64,000 nucleotides of DNA from Chloroflexota bacterium (GTDB lineage Bacteria; Chloroflexota; Anaerolineae; Aggregatilineales; Phototrophicaceae). The translations under genes and the position numbers were made by a program. Shown one piece after another: positions 7,917 through 16,317 of the stretch. The DNA lies in the NCBI GenBank assembly GCA_026707225.1, contig JAPOXG010000095.1:1-64000 (forward strand). Reading direction: 5' to 3'. How positions within the stretch are numbered: position 1 is the stretch's first letter; each line of letters starts with the position of its first letter. The notes below the pieces were generated by a model that was not told where the DNA came from, made no database searches, and was given only the letters and a program-made list of their open reading frames with translations.

Positions 7917-9491
7917 ATGAGCCGTAATTTGAAGATCGCGATTGGCATCATCGTCCTGGGCGGGCTAGCCGTCACGATAGTGATCGTGGCGCTAATTATC
8001 GCCAATCTCGGCGCGATCGCGACCTGGATCGGCTTCGATGACGCCCTGAACCTGGACGGACGTCAAGGCGCGATTGGCATGCTGCTCCATCCTGAAGCGC
8101 GCGTGCAGAATGTCGTTCAATGCCAGGATCACGCCGGCTGTTCAGCGCTCTGGCCAATCATTTTCGCCGCTGGATTCGCCTTCGTCATCGTCACCGGATT
8201 TGCTTACACCACCTTGCTTGAGCGGCGATTGCTTGCTTTCCTGCAGCATCGCGTGGGACCGAATCGCGTCGGACCGCAGGGATTCTTGCAGCCAGCGGCC
8301 GATGGCGTCAAGCTCGTTTTCAAAGAGGATTTGATCCCGGCCGGCGCCGACAAGTGGGTCTTCCGCCTGGCGCCGATGATCAAGGTCATACCGATCTTGA
8401 TGATCGCGGCGGTGATTCCGATGGGACCCGATCTGGTCTTGCCCTGGTTCGCGCCGTCGCTGGGTGATGTATGGTTCCAGGCGCCGCAAGGATTGGTCGA
8501 TACCAATGTCGGCATCCTCTGGGTGATCGCCATCACCAGCATCGCCACCTATGGCGTAGTCTTGGCGGGCTGGTCAAGCGATAATAAATACGCCATGCTG
8601 GGCGCCCTGCGCGCGTCGGCGCAAATGATCAGCTACGAGCTCAGCTTCGCCTTGACGCTGGCAATCCCGGTCATGATCGTCGGCAGCATGGCGATCGGCG
8701 ATATCATCGACGCCCAGCGCAACATTTGGGATTGGTTCGTCTTTCAGAATCCCTTGGCCGCGGCAGTTTTGATTTTAGCGCTGCTTGCGGAAACCAACCG
8801 CGCGCCCTTTGACCTGACCGAGGCCGAGCAGGAACTCACGCAGGGTTACATGACCGAATACAGCGGCATGAAGTTCGCCCTGTTCATGATGGCCGAATAC
8901 CTTGGCATGATCGCGGTCAGTCTGGTGGCGATTGCGGTGTTCTTCGGCGGATATCACCTGTGGCCGATGGATGGCTTGCCGATTCTGGCGCCGGTCATCT
9001 TCATTCTCAAAGTATTCTTGATGCTCTGCTTCATGATCTGGATCCGGGCGACGCTGCCGCGCATTCGCTACGACCGCCTGATGCAATTCGGCTGGAAGGT
9101 GATGATCCCGCTGGCGCTGCTGGCGGTGGCTTGGACGGCGGTGTCCATCGTCGTCGGTGATGCGCTGGGCGGCACGGCTTACCCATTCATCTCCGGCATC
9201 GTATTTGTGGTCGTGTTGCTGATTGGCGCCCTGGCGCTGCGGCGGATGAGCCGCGAAAGCGACAGCGAAGAAGCGATTCCGCTGGAAGATGACCCGGCTT
9301 ATACCGGCGAACGGCGTGGCTTGGGCTGGGCATTGGCGCATTTGGTCGGCATGTTGATCGCGATCCCGCTGGCGCAAATTCGCTTTCAGGTCAGGGCGCT
9401 TGAAGGCTTGGCGAGCTTGGGGCGGACGCCGGAAGAAGATCGCATCTTGGAAAGCAGAGAGACCGCCATCAAGCGAGCCGGCGGCGATTAA
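7917..9491 (+). CDS. nuoH: NADH-quinone oxidoreductase subunit H, long form
   Basis: NuoH is the membrane subunit (ND1) that joins the peripheral arm to the proton-pumping arm and lines the quinone tunnel. Conserved parts are LLERRLLAFLQHRVGPNRVGPQGFLQPAADGVKL cut at about residues 100-133, the acidic loop AETNRAPFDLTEAEQELTQGY and WIRATLPRIRYDRLM. At 524 residues it is longer than usual: there is an added N-terminal membrane segment with a loop, and after the last membrane segments a soluble tail of about 80 residues (DSEEAIPLEDD to the end). It is followed by nuoI. Confidence 0.95.
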   Translation: MSRNLKIAIGIIVLGGLAVTIVIVALIIANLGAIATWIGFDDALNLDGRQGAIGMLLHPEARVQNVVQCQDHAGCSALWPIIFAAGFAFVIVTGFAYTTLLERRLLAFLQHRVGPNRVGPQGFLQPAADGVKLVFKEDLIPAGADKWVFRLAPMIKVIPILMIAAVIPMGPDLVLPWFAPSLGDVWFQAPQGLVDTNVGILWVIAITSIATYGVVLAGWSSDNKYAMLGALRASAQMISYELSFALTLAIPVMIVGSMAIGDIIDAQRNIWDWFVFQNPLAAAVLILALLAETNRAPFDLTEAEQELTQGYMTEYSGMKFALFMMAEYLGMIAVSLVAIAVFFGGYHLWPMDGLPILAPVIFILKVFLMLCFMIWIRATLPRIRYDRLMQFGWKVMIPLALLAVAWTAVSIVVGDALGGTAYPFISGIVFVVVLLIGALALRRMSRESDSEEAIPLEDDPAYTGERRGLGWALAHLVGMLIAIPLAQIRFQVRALEGLASLGRTPEEDRILESRETAIKRAGGD

Positions 9492-9553
9492 TCGACTCGG
9501 GGCGCTCACGGCTGGGGAGCCGGCTCCAAAAACATGGACGCGAGGATAGGATT

Positions 9554-10048
9554 ATGAACGTCATCAAAGGATTCCAAACAACTTTGAAGCACCTCATGGA
9601 TGACGCGGTCACCGTGCAGTATCCGGAACAGGTGCAGAAATTTCACGATCGCTACAAGGGCCGACATCATCTTCGCCGTTACGAAAATGGCCTGGAAAAG
9701 TGTATCGGCTGTTCGCTCTGCGCCGCTGCCTGCCCGGCCGATGCAATCTGGGTGGAAGCGGCGGAGAATACCGATGAAGAGCGTTTCAGCCCGGGCGAGC
9801 GCTACGCGAAGACCTACGAGATCAACATGCTGCGCTGCATTTTCTGCGGCTATTGTGAAGACGCCTGCCCGACGGAAGCGATTCAACTGGGGCATGAACA
9901 TCAGATGTCCTTCACCGATCGCCGAGACGCGATTTATACCAAAGACATGCTAATCGACGCGCCGGACGAAGGCGCCCAAGACACGCCGCAGGAAGTCGAG
10001 CCGGGCGCTTACGATCGCTCGATACCGGATATGGAAGACCCGTCATAG
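9554..10048 (+). CDS. nuoI: NADH-quinone oxidoreductase subunit I
   Basis: NuoI (TYKY) carries clusters N6a and N6b that pass electrons to N2 in NuoB. The 164-residue product has two ferredoxin motifs, CIGCSLCAAACP and CIFCGYCEDACP, and the RHHLRRYENGLEKC lead-in typical of the family. The acidic C-terminal tail is Pro-rich and variable. AGGATAGG precedes the ATG. After it the operon is interrupted by a 385-base gap with a large inverted repeat before nuoJ. Confidence 0.96.
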   Translation: MNVIKGFQTTLKHLMDDAVTVQYPEQVQKFHDRYKGRHHLRRYENGLEKCIGCSLCAAACPADAIWVEAAENTDEERFSPGERYAKTYEINMLRCIFCGYCEDACPTEAIQLGHEHQMSFTDRRDAIYTKDMLIDAPDEGAQDTPQEVEPGAYDRSIPDMEDPS

Positions 10049-10130
10049 CGGCGTCGCGGGCAATGGCCTGCCTGGGCATTCGTAAAACTGTGGACACTTT
10101 CCATGTAAGGTACTCTGTAAGTTTTTGCCA

Positions 10131-10304
10131 CCGAGATCACCGAGAATAAACGGAGGACACAGAGCTCTCTGATTACCCGGTTAATTTCGCATCCAAACAT
10201 TATAAAGAGCTACATTGGAAGAGCGTGGATGAGCCGACTCATAGCGCGAACAAAAATCAGCGAGACCGCTGTATTCTCTGTGTTGCCTTCTTTTCTCTGC
10301 GGTG
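10131..10304. repeat. Inverted-repeat element in the nuoI-nuoJ gap
   Basis: The left arm starts CACCGAGATCACCGAG and ends GGACACAGAG (about 10131-10164). The right arm, CTCTGTGTTGCC to TCTCTGCGGTG (about 10276-10304), is its imperfect reverse complement. Around 110 bases lie between. There is no open reading frame, and composition is AT-richer than the flanking genes. The CACAGAG-type arms resemble a class of short dispersed repeats seen in many bacteria. A small non-autonomous element is a reasonable guess. Confidence 0.5.
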
Positions 10305-10371
10305 AAGATTTGGAATGTGCCCGGCATAAGGCGATTCTTAACAAATCTACCAGACCCGCGCCTAATGCAAA

Positions 10372-10400
10372 TTGAAGCGAAATGGACATTGTGCTAAAAT
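10372..10400 (+). promoter_or_regulatory. Candidate internal promoter before nuoJ
   Basis: TTGAAG (10372-10377) and TAAAAT (10395-10400) are 17 bases apart and end 33 bases before the nuoJ ATG. The -10 box matches the consensus at 5 of 6 positions. It could drive nuoJKLMN independently of the repeat-interrupted upstream transcript. Confidence 0.5.
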
Positions 10401-10433
10401 GCACAAAGTCGTTCTGAGTGGGAATTAGATCGT

Positions 10434-11822
10434 ATGGAATGGTTGTTTCTGGCGGTTAGCTTTGTGGCGGTTTTGGCGGCCGCCATGATGCTTACACGGC
10501 AAAACGCAGTGCATAGCGCCCTGTTCCTGATTGTCAACTTCGGCTGCGTCGCCTTCCTATATTTGATGTTGGACGCGCCCTTCCTGGCGATGGTGCAGGT
10601 GACGGTGTACACCGGCGCTATCATGGTGCTCTTCCTCTTTGTCATTATGCTGCTGGGCGCCGAAACGACTACCGACGCCTCTGGGCGCATGCGCTGGCTG
10701 GGGCTGGCTGGCTCGGCGGTGGCGATTATTCTGCTATTGATTTTCGCCTTCCCCATCGCATCGGATATGCTGGCGGACGAGAGCCCCGAAGCGCTATCTA
10801 ACCGCGCCCGCCTGCGCGTCATCAACGCGATACCGGGTGGGGAAGCGGAAGCGTACACCGTGATGGAAATGGGTTTTGCGATGCCCCTGGCTGGCACGGT
10901 CAGCGCCAATGTCGCGCTAGACGCGCTTGACGAAACGATGATGGATAGCAGAATCGACGGCGTGGTTTACGGCGACGCGCGCGAGGCCGTCCGCGGCTAC
11001 ACCGAGCTCGAAGCGGGAGAATACACCGTCTTGGTCGGCGTCGATGACGGCAGCTATGTATCAGGACCCATCTATACCAAAGATCTGATCCTACCGCCGG
11101 AATCGGCCTTCTCGCTGGTCGTATTCGAAAACGATGAAGACTTGGTCGATGTCGCGGTGCTTGCGGATGACATCGGCGCGCCAGCGGTCGGCATGATGCG
11201 CCTGACGCTCTTCAATGCGGTGACCGACCGGCAAGTGTCGTTGGTTGATGTAGGGCAATACACGGCGCGGCGCAGCTTGTGCGAGGACGCGGCCTGCAAT
11301 CGCTTGATCCCGCATCGCAAGCTGATTGATCAGCTGCCGGCCGGGGACCACACAGGTCTTGAGTTGGATGAGGGAACTTACAATCTGGCTTTCGTCGATC
11401 AAGATCATAATGTATTGCGCACGCTGGCGGATTATCAGGCGGATCGCGGTCTCATCGAGACGCGCGTGCTGGTGCGCGAACCGGGCGCGCCGGGCAGCCA
11501 AGCCACTTACCGCGCCGCTGTCTACCATGCTTTCGGCGTACCGGCTTTCGGCAGCCCCGAGTCGGTCGGGCAGGTCTTGTTCATCGAATACGTGCTGCCC
11601 GTGATGTTGGTGGGCATGCTGCTTCTGGTCGCGCTGATTGGCGTCATCGTGCTGGCCCGGCCCGATGCGCTGGCGCAGGCGGAACGCCGGCGGATCAATC
11701 GGCGGCGGCGGGTGAATCGCCCGCTCGTCAGCGTGATTTCGCAGCAGACTGGCGCGGATGTATTGAGCGGCGACTATCTGGCGAAGCTGCCAGGCGGGTC
11801 CGGTGATGGCTCAGCCGAGTAG
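10434..11822 (+). CDS. nuoJ: NADH-quinone oxidoreductase subunit J with inserted extracytoplasmic domain
   Basis: NuoJ (ND6) is a membrane subunit of the complex I proton-pumping arm. Residues 1-110 give four hydrophobic segments with the family motif VQVTVYTGAIMVLFLFVIMLL. The fifth segment is at about 385-408 (IEYVLPVMLVGMLLLVALIGVIVL). Between them is an insertion of about 260 residues, so the protein has 462 residues where about 170-200 is usual. The insertion is beta-rich with RLRVINAIPGG, EAGEYTVLVG and a second similar half (MRLTLFNAV, LDEGTYNLAF), resembling DUF4397 repeats. In the accepted NuoJ topology this loop faces outside. A basic C-terminal tail of about 50 residues follows. 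Confidence 0.92.
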   Translation: MEWLFLAVSFVAVLAAAMMLTRQNAVHSALFLIVNFGCVAFLYLMLDAPFLAMVQVTVYTGAIMVLFLFVIMLLGAETTTDASGRMRWLGLAGSAVAIILLLIFAFPIASDMLADESPEALSNRARLRVINAIPGGEAEAYTVMEMGFAMPLAGTVSANVALDALDETMMDSRIDGVVYGDAREAVRGYTELEAGEYTVLVGVDDGSYVSGPIYTKDLILPPESAFSLVVFENDEDLVDVAVLADDIGAPAVGMMRLTLFNAVTDRQVSLVDVGQYTARRSLCEDAACNRLIPHRKLIDQLPAGDHTGLELDEGTYNLAFVDQDHNVLRTLADYQADRGLIETRVLVREPGAPGSQATYRAAVYHAFGVPAFGSPESVGQVLFIEYVLPVMLVGMLLLVALIGVIVLARPDALAQAERRRINRRRRVNRPLVSVISQQTGADVLSGDYLAKLPGGSGDGSAE

Positions 11823-11841
11823 GCGCGGGAGAAGTTAGGCG

Positions 11842-12150
11842 ATGAATCCAATCGGCGCCGAACCCTATATCGTCTTGAGCATGGTGCTGTTCTTGATGGG
11901 GGCGCTGGGCGTGCTCATGCGGCGCAACGCCATCCTGGTATTCATGTCGGTCGAGTTGATGCTGAATTCAGCGAACCTGGCGCTGGTCGCCTTCGCGCGC
12001 GAGTGGGGCCAGGTCAACGGGCATGTGTTTGTATTCTTTGTCATGACCGTGGCCGCAGCGGAAGTGGCGGTGGGCTTGGCGCTGATCGTGAATATTTTCC
12101 GCGAGCGTCAAAGCATCAATATAGACGACTTGCAGCAGATGCAAGGCTGA
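11842..12150 (+). CDS. nuoK: NADH-quinone oxidoreductase subunit K
   Basis: NuoK (ND4L) is a three-helix antiporter-related subunit of the membrane arm. The 102-residue product shows the conserved Glu in [13 protein letters not shown] (second helix) and the second conserved Glu in [16 protein letters not shown] (third helix), both needed for proton transfer in studied enzymes. The length is standard, in contrast to its enlarged neighbours. It lies 19 bases after nuoJ and 31 before nuoL. Confidence 0.97.
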   Translation: MNPIGAEPYIVLSMVLFLMGALGVLMRRNAILVFMSVELMLNSANLALVAFAREWGQVNGHVFVFFVMTVAAAEVAVGLALIVNIFRERQSINIDDLQQMQG

Positions 12151-12181
12151 TAGATAGCCCGTCGGAAGAGGCGCTAGTTAT

Positions 12182-14692
12182 ATGGAAAACCTCCCGCTCC
12201 TGGTTCCACTTGTGATACTCGTGCCCGCGTTGGGCGCCTTTATCAACTTTTTCTTCGGCGCCAAACTCGAAGAGAAGTGGTCTGGTTATATCGGCTGTTT
12301 CGCTTCGATTCTTTCCTTCATTGTTTCGCTGCTTTTATTGACTTATGTGACTGGCACCAATGGCGGCGCGGCGGTGGTCAATCCGCCCTTCGTTGACGGC
12401 TGGCTGCGGATTGAATCCATCGGCCTTGATATTTCCTGGCAGCAGCGCGTCGATTCGCTCAGCGTGACGATGATGCTGGTGGTCACCGGCGTCGGCTCGC
12501 TGATTCATCTTTACGCCCGCGGTTATATGCACGGCGACAAATGGTATCCGCGCTTCTTCGCTTATCTGAATATGTTCCTGGCTTTCATGCTCATCCTGGT
12601 GACGGGCAACAATTTCCTGATGCTCTTCGTCGGCTGGGAGGGCGTCGGGCTGTGTTCCTTCTTGCTCATCGGCTTTTGGTGGGACAAGAAAGCGCCTGAG
12701 GGCTGGAAAAACAGCAACGCCGCGCGCAAAGCCTTCATCGTCAATCGCATCGGCGACTTCGGTCTGCTGATGGCGATGTTCCTCATTTTCTGGACCTTTG
12801 GCACGCTGGATTTTCATAAGGCGGGCGAGCTGCCCAACACGGAAGCCAAATACCTGGTGCATTGGCGCGAGCACAATGGGCTGCTGGAGCACCATGAAGA
12901 CGGCGACGCGAGCAAGGACGACAAGTCGGCAGATGGGTACGGGGGCAGCTACAAATGCGTGCCCGCCGCCCACGGAGAAGACGACGGTCATGGCAGGGAT
13001 GACGGGCATGGCGCGCCGAATCCCCTGGCCAGCGACATCCGCGCCATCTACTGCGACAACCATCATTTTGATGTGGCGCTGCTGGGCGTCTTTGGGCAGA
13101 CGACCGAGCGCTTTGGAAAGGGCGAGATCGTCGACTTCGGCGGCTTCCAGATGGCTTTCGATGATGTCATCTTCTTGATCGCGCTCTTCATTTTACTGGG
13201 CGTCACCGGCAAGTCGGCACAGATCCCGCTCTTCGTCTGGCTGCCGGACGCGATGGCTGGTCCAACGCCGGTCAGCGCGCTGATACACGCGGCGACCATG
13301 GTGACCGCTGGCGTCTTCATCTTGGTGCGTTCCAATGTCTTCTTGTGGGAGCTGAATCACGGCGGATACGTCATCGGCATGGTAATTACTCTGATCGGCG
13401 CCGGCACCGCGCTGATGGCGGGTTATATCGCGCTCGGGCAGTGGGATATCAAACGCGTGCTGGCTTATTCAACGATATCGCAGCTCGGCTTCATGGTGGC
13501 GGCGGTGGGCATTGGCGCGTATGTCGCGGCGATGTTTCACCTGGTCACGCACGCCGTCTTCAAGGCGCTGCTCTTCCTCGGCAGCGGCTCGGTGATCCAC
13601 GGCGTCGAGCACGGTCATCATCACGCCCATGAACATGGACAAAGCGAAGACCACCACGACGACCATGCTTCCCCCCATAGCGATGGGGGGACCGAGGGGG
13701 GTTTCGACCCGCAAGATATGCGCAATATGGGCGGCTTGCGCAAACGCATGCCCATCACCTACATCACTTATTTGATAGGCACGCTGGCGCTGGCGGGGAT
13801 ATTCCCCTTCGCCGGTTTCTGGTCGAAGGATGAGATTCTGGCTGACGCCTGGTACGAAGGCTTTGAACTCAACGAATTGAGCGGATTCATCGCCTTTGGC
13901 GTACTGTTGGTCGCGGCTGCTTTCACCGCCTTTTACATGTGGCGTCAAATTGTGCTGGTCTTTTTTGACGAAGCGCGCAGCGAATCGGCTGAGCAGGCGC
14001 CGGAGAGCAATGGCGCGATGCTGCTGCCGCTGCTGATTCTGGCGATCTTCACCCTCGTCATTGGTCTCATTAACGTGCCCAAATCCACGCCGATATTTGA
14101 TGGCATTTATCAGCCATACGAATTCAAGCATTTCCTCGAGCACAGCCTGGTCAGCGTTTCGCGCGGGCACTCGCTCGATTTCAACCTCTCCATTGCCGGC
14201 ATCGCGCTGGTATTGGGCATCGCTTCCATGCTAGTCGCCAATCGGATTTACAAGGGCAATGGACTGGGGAGCGGCAATCGCGATTTGCTGGAAGAAGGCG
14301 GCGCTTCTCGGCCCTTGTTCCGGCTGGCGAATGCCCGTTTGTATTGGGACGAAGTCTATTCGGCCATGGCCGAACAGCCATTTAACCGGCTGGCCGGCTT
14401 CCTGGCTGATCGCGTCGATTGGGATTTCCTGCACAATTATTTTCACGACAGCATCATCAAGCGCGGCTTTGATACCATCGCTGAATTGTTAGGCAAGCCA
14501 TTCGATCTCGGCATTGTGGACGGCGCGGTCAACGGCGTTGGCGCCTTCGTGCTGCGCGCGGCCGAGTGGATGCGGCGCGCTCAAACCGGCTATGTGCGGC
14601 TGTATGCGGTGGTCTTGTTCATCGGCGTCGTGGCTGTGATCGCTCTCATGATATATCCCTTTGTTCAGACGCTTTTCGGAAGCGGCGCTTAA
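12182..14692 (+). CDS. nuoL: NADH-quinone oxidoreductase subunit L with His-rich insertions
   Basis: NuoL is the distal antiporter-like subunit of complex I, with the long lateral helix. Conserved segments include MFVGWEGVGLCSFLLIGFW (cut of the Glu helix), QIPLFVWLPDAMAGPTPVSALIHAATMVTAG region and LAYSTISQLGFM. At 836 residues it is about 150-200 longer than typical. One insertion (about residues 226-296) is charged, rich in His and Asp, with two Cys (YKCVP, IYCDN). A second (about 473-520) after GSVIHGVEHG is a dense run of His and Asp before the conserved DMRNMGGLRKRMP. Part of the second insertion is encoded by a perfect DNA palindrome at 13671-13690. Confidence 0.95.
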   Translation: MENLPLLVPLVILVPALGAFINFFFGAKLEEKWSGYIGCFASILSFIVSLLLLTYVTGTNGGAAVVNPPFVDGWLRIESIGLDISWQQRVDSLSVTMMLVVTGVGSLIHLYARGYMHGDKWYPRFFAYLNMFLAFMLILVTGNNFLMLFVGWEGVGLCSFLLIGFWWDKKAPEGWKNSNAARKAFIVNRIGDFGLLMAMFLIFWTFGTLDFHKAGELPNTEAKYLVHWREHNGLLEHHEDGDASKDDKSADGYGGSYKCVPAAHGEDDGHGRDDGHGAPNPLASDIRAIYCDNHHFDVALLGVFGQTTERFGKGEIVDFGGFQMAFDDVIFLIALFILLGVTGKSAQIPLFVWLPDAMAGPTPVSALIHAATMVTAGVFILVRSNVFLWELNHGGYVIGMVITLIGAGTALMAGYIALGQWDIKRVLAYSTISQLGFMVAAVGIGAYVAAMFHLVTHAVFKALLFLGSGSVIHGVEHGHHHAHEHGQSEDHHDDHASPHSDGGTEGGFDPQDMRNMGGLRKRMPITYITYLIGTLALAGIFPFAGFWSKDEILADAWYEGFELNELSGFIAFGVLLVAAAFTAFYMWRQIVLVFFDEARSESAEQAPESNGAMLLPLLILAIFTLVIGLINVPKSTPIFDGIYQPYEFKHFLEHSLVSVSRGHSLDFNLSIAGIALVLGIASMLVANRIYKGNGLGSGNRDLLEEGGASRPLFRLANARLYWDEVYSAMAEQPFNRLAGFLADRVDWDFLHNYFHDSIIKRGFDTIAELLGKPFDLGIVDGAVNGVGAFVLRAAEWMRRAQTGYVRLYAVVLFIGVVAVIALMIYPFVQTLFGSGA
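13671..13690. repeat. Perfect palindrome inside nuoL coding sequence
   Basis: CCCCCCAT (13671-13678) and ATGGGGGG (13683-13690) pair around a 4-base loop AGCG. A further GAGGGGGG follows at 13694. The reading frame stays open across it and it encodes part of the polar insertion in NuoL. Confidence 0.65.
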
Positions 14693-14707
14693 GGAGAACG
14701 CAGTCCT

Positions 14708-16309
14708 ATGGATGTAACTGGACTTTCGCTCACAACAATCACTCTGTTCTTGCCTATGGTCGGTCTCGCGATTCTGCTCTTCATGAATGGCGAGACGCAG
14801 AAGGCGAATCTGAAGTGGGTTGCCTTCGCGACCAGCGTGGTCACCTTTGTCGCTTCGGTCCTGATGTGGATCAACTTTGATCCGAGCAGCGCCGGGCTGC
14901 AGATGGTCCAGCGCAATACCTGGGCGGAAGTTTCTTTGGGCGAATCGGTCATCAACATTAGTTACTTCGTCGGCGTGGACGGCATCAGCATGCTATTGGT
15001 CTTGCTGACGACCTTCATCATGCCGATTTCGATTTTGGGCTCCTTTGGCAGCCATATCTTTGAAGAACGCGGGCGCGAGAAGCTCTATTACATTTTCCTG
15101 ATGCTGCTCGAATGGTCGATGATTGGCGTCTTCGTGGTCCACGATCTGATCATCTTTTACGTATTCTGGGAAATCACGCTGGTGCCGATGTATTTCCTGA
15201 TCGGCATTTGGGGCTCGGAAGAGCGGATTTACGCCGCCGTCAAGTTCTTCCTTTATACGATGGCGGGCTCAATCTTGATGCTGATCGCCATTCTCTATGT
15301 CGGCAATCGCTCGGGCACATTCAGCACTTACAGCGCCGGTGGCGATATCGGCGTCATTGAGCGGGTGCAGGCTTGGGAAGGCGAGGGCACCTATTGGGAT
15401 GCGGTGGGTCCAGAGGGCGAGCAAGAGGGTTTCCTCTTGAATTCGGTTGAGAGTTGGCTCTTCCTGGGCTTCCTGGTGGCTTTCGCCATTAAAGTGCCTA
15501 TTTTTCCCTTCCACAGCTGGCTGCCCGACGCGCACGTGCAAGCGCCGACAGCCGGCTCGGTGATTCTGGCTGGCGTGCTGCTAAAGATGGGCACCTATGG
15601 CATCGTGCGCTTCAATCTGAATTTGTTCCCCGAGGCGACTGTGGCTTGGGCGCCGACCATCGCGTTTCTCGGTGTGGTCGGCATCATCTACGGCGCTTGG
15701 GTCAGCTATGCGCAGGACAATGTCAAGAAACTGGTGGCTTATTCGTCGGTCAGCCATCTTGGCTTTGTGGTGGTGGGCATATTCGCCCTGAACGCGCAAG
15801 GCTTGCAAGGCGCCACGCTGCAGATGGTCAATCATGGCATCAGCACTGGCGGTCTCTTTTTGATCGTCGGCATGCTTTACGAGCGCTGGCATACCAAAGA
15901 GATGGCTGATTATGGCGGCGTCTGGAAAGTGATGCCGCTCTTCGGCGCGATCAGCCTGGTGATATCGCTTAGCAGCATGGGCTTGCCCGGCTTGAATGGC
16001 TTTATCGGCGAGTTCACCATTCTGCTCGGCTCGCTGGGCAGTGAATATCTGGGCTTCGCCTTTACGCTCTTCGCAACGCTTGGCGTCATCATGGCGGCAG
16101 TCTACCTGCTGAAGATGTTCCAGCACGTTTTCATGGGCGAATTGAAGCGACCGCTGAGCAGCGAAGAAGGCTACCAGCTCACCTGGAGCGAGAAAGCGGC
16201 TTTCATCCCGATCATCATCATGATCTTCTGGATGGGCATTCAGCCGATCGTCTTCTTCAACATGCTGGATGTCTCGGTGGATAGCATCGTCGCGCTGTTT
16301 GTTCGCTAG
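14708..16309 (+). CDS. nuoM: NADH-quinone oxidoreductase subunit M
   Basis: NuoM (ND4) is the middle antiporter-like subunit of the membrane arm, with about 14 hydrophobic segments. It shows the conserved Glu helix FYVFWEITLVPMYFLIGIWG, the PIFPFHSWLPDAHVQAPTAG broken-helix region (about residue 265) and LVAYSSVSHLGFVVVG. The length of 533 residues is slightly long, mainly from an acidic, Gly-rich loop near residues 210-245. AAGGAG precedes the ATG and the gap to nuoN is 8 bases. Confidence 0.96.
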   Translation: MDVTGLSLTTITLFLPMVGLAILLFMNGETQKANLKWVAFATSVVTFVASVLMWINFDPSSAGLQMVQRNTWAEVSLGESVINISYFVGVDGISMLLVLLTTFIMPISILGSFGSHIFEERGREKLYYIFLMLLEWSMIGVFVVHDLIIFYVFWEITLVPMYFLIGIWGSEERIYAAVKFFLYTMAGSILMLIAILYVGNRSGTFSTYSAGGDIGVIERVQAWEGEGTYWDAVGPEGEQEGFLLNSVESWLFLGFLVAFAIKVPIFPFHSWLPDAHVQAPTAGSVILAGVLLKMGTYGIVRFNLNLFPEATVAWAPTIAFLGVVGIIYGAWVSYAQDNVKKLVAYSSVSHLGFVVVGIFALNAQGLQGATLQMVNHGISTGGLFLIVGMLYERWHTKEMADYGGVWKVMPLFGAISLVISLSSMGLPGLNGFIGEFTILLGSLGSEYLGFAFTLFATLGVIMAAVYLLKMFQHVFMGELKRPLSSEEGYQLTWSEKAAFIPIIIMIFWMGIQPIVFFNMLDVSVDSIVALFVR

Positions 16310-16317
16310 GAGAGAAC

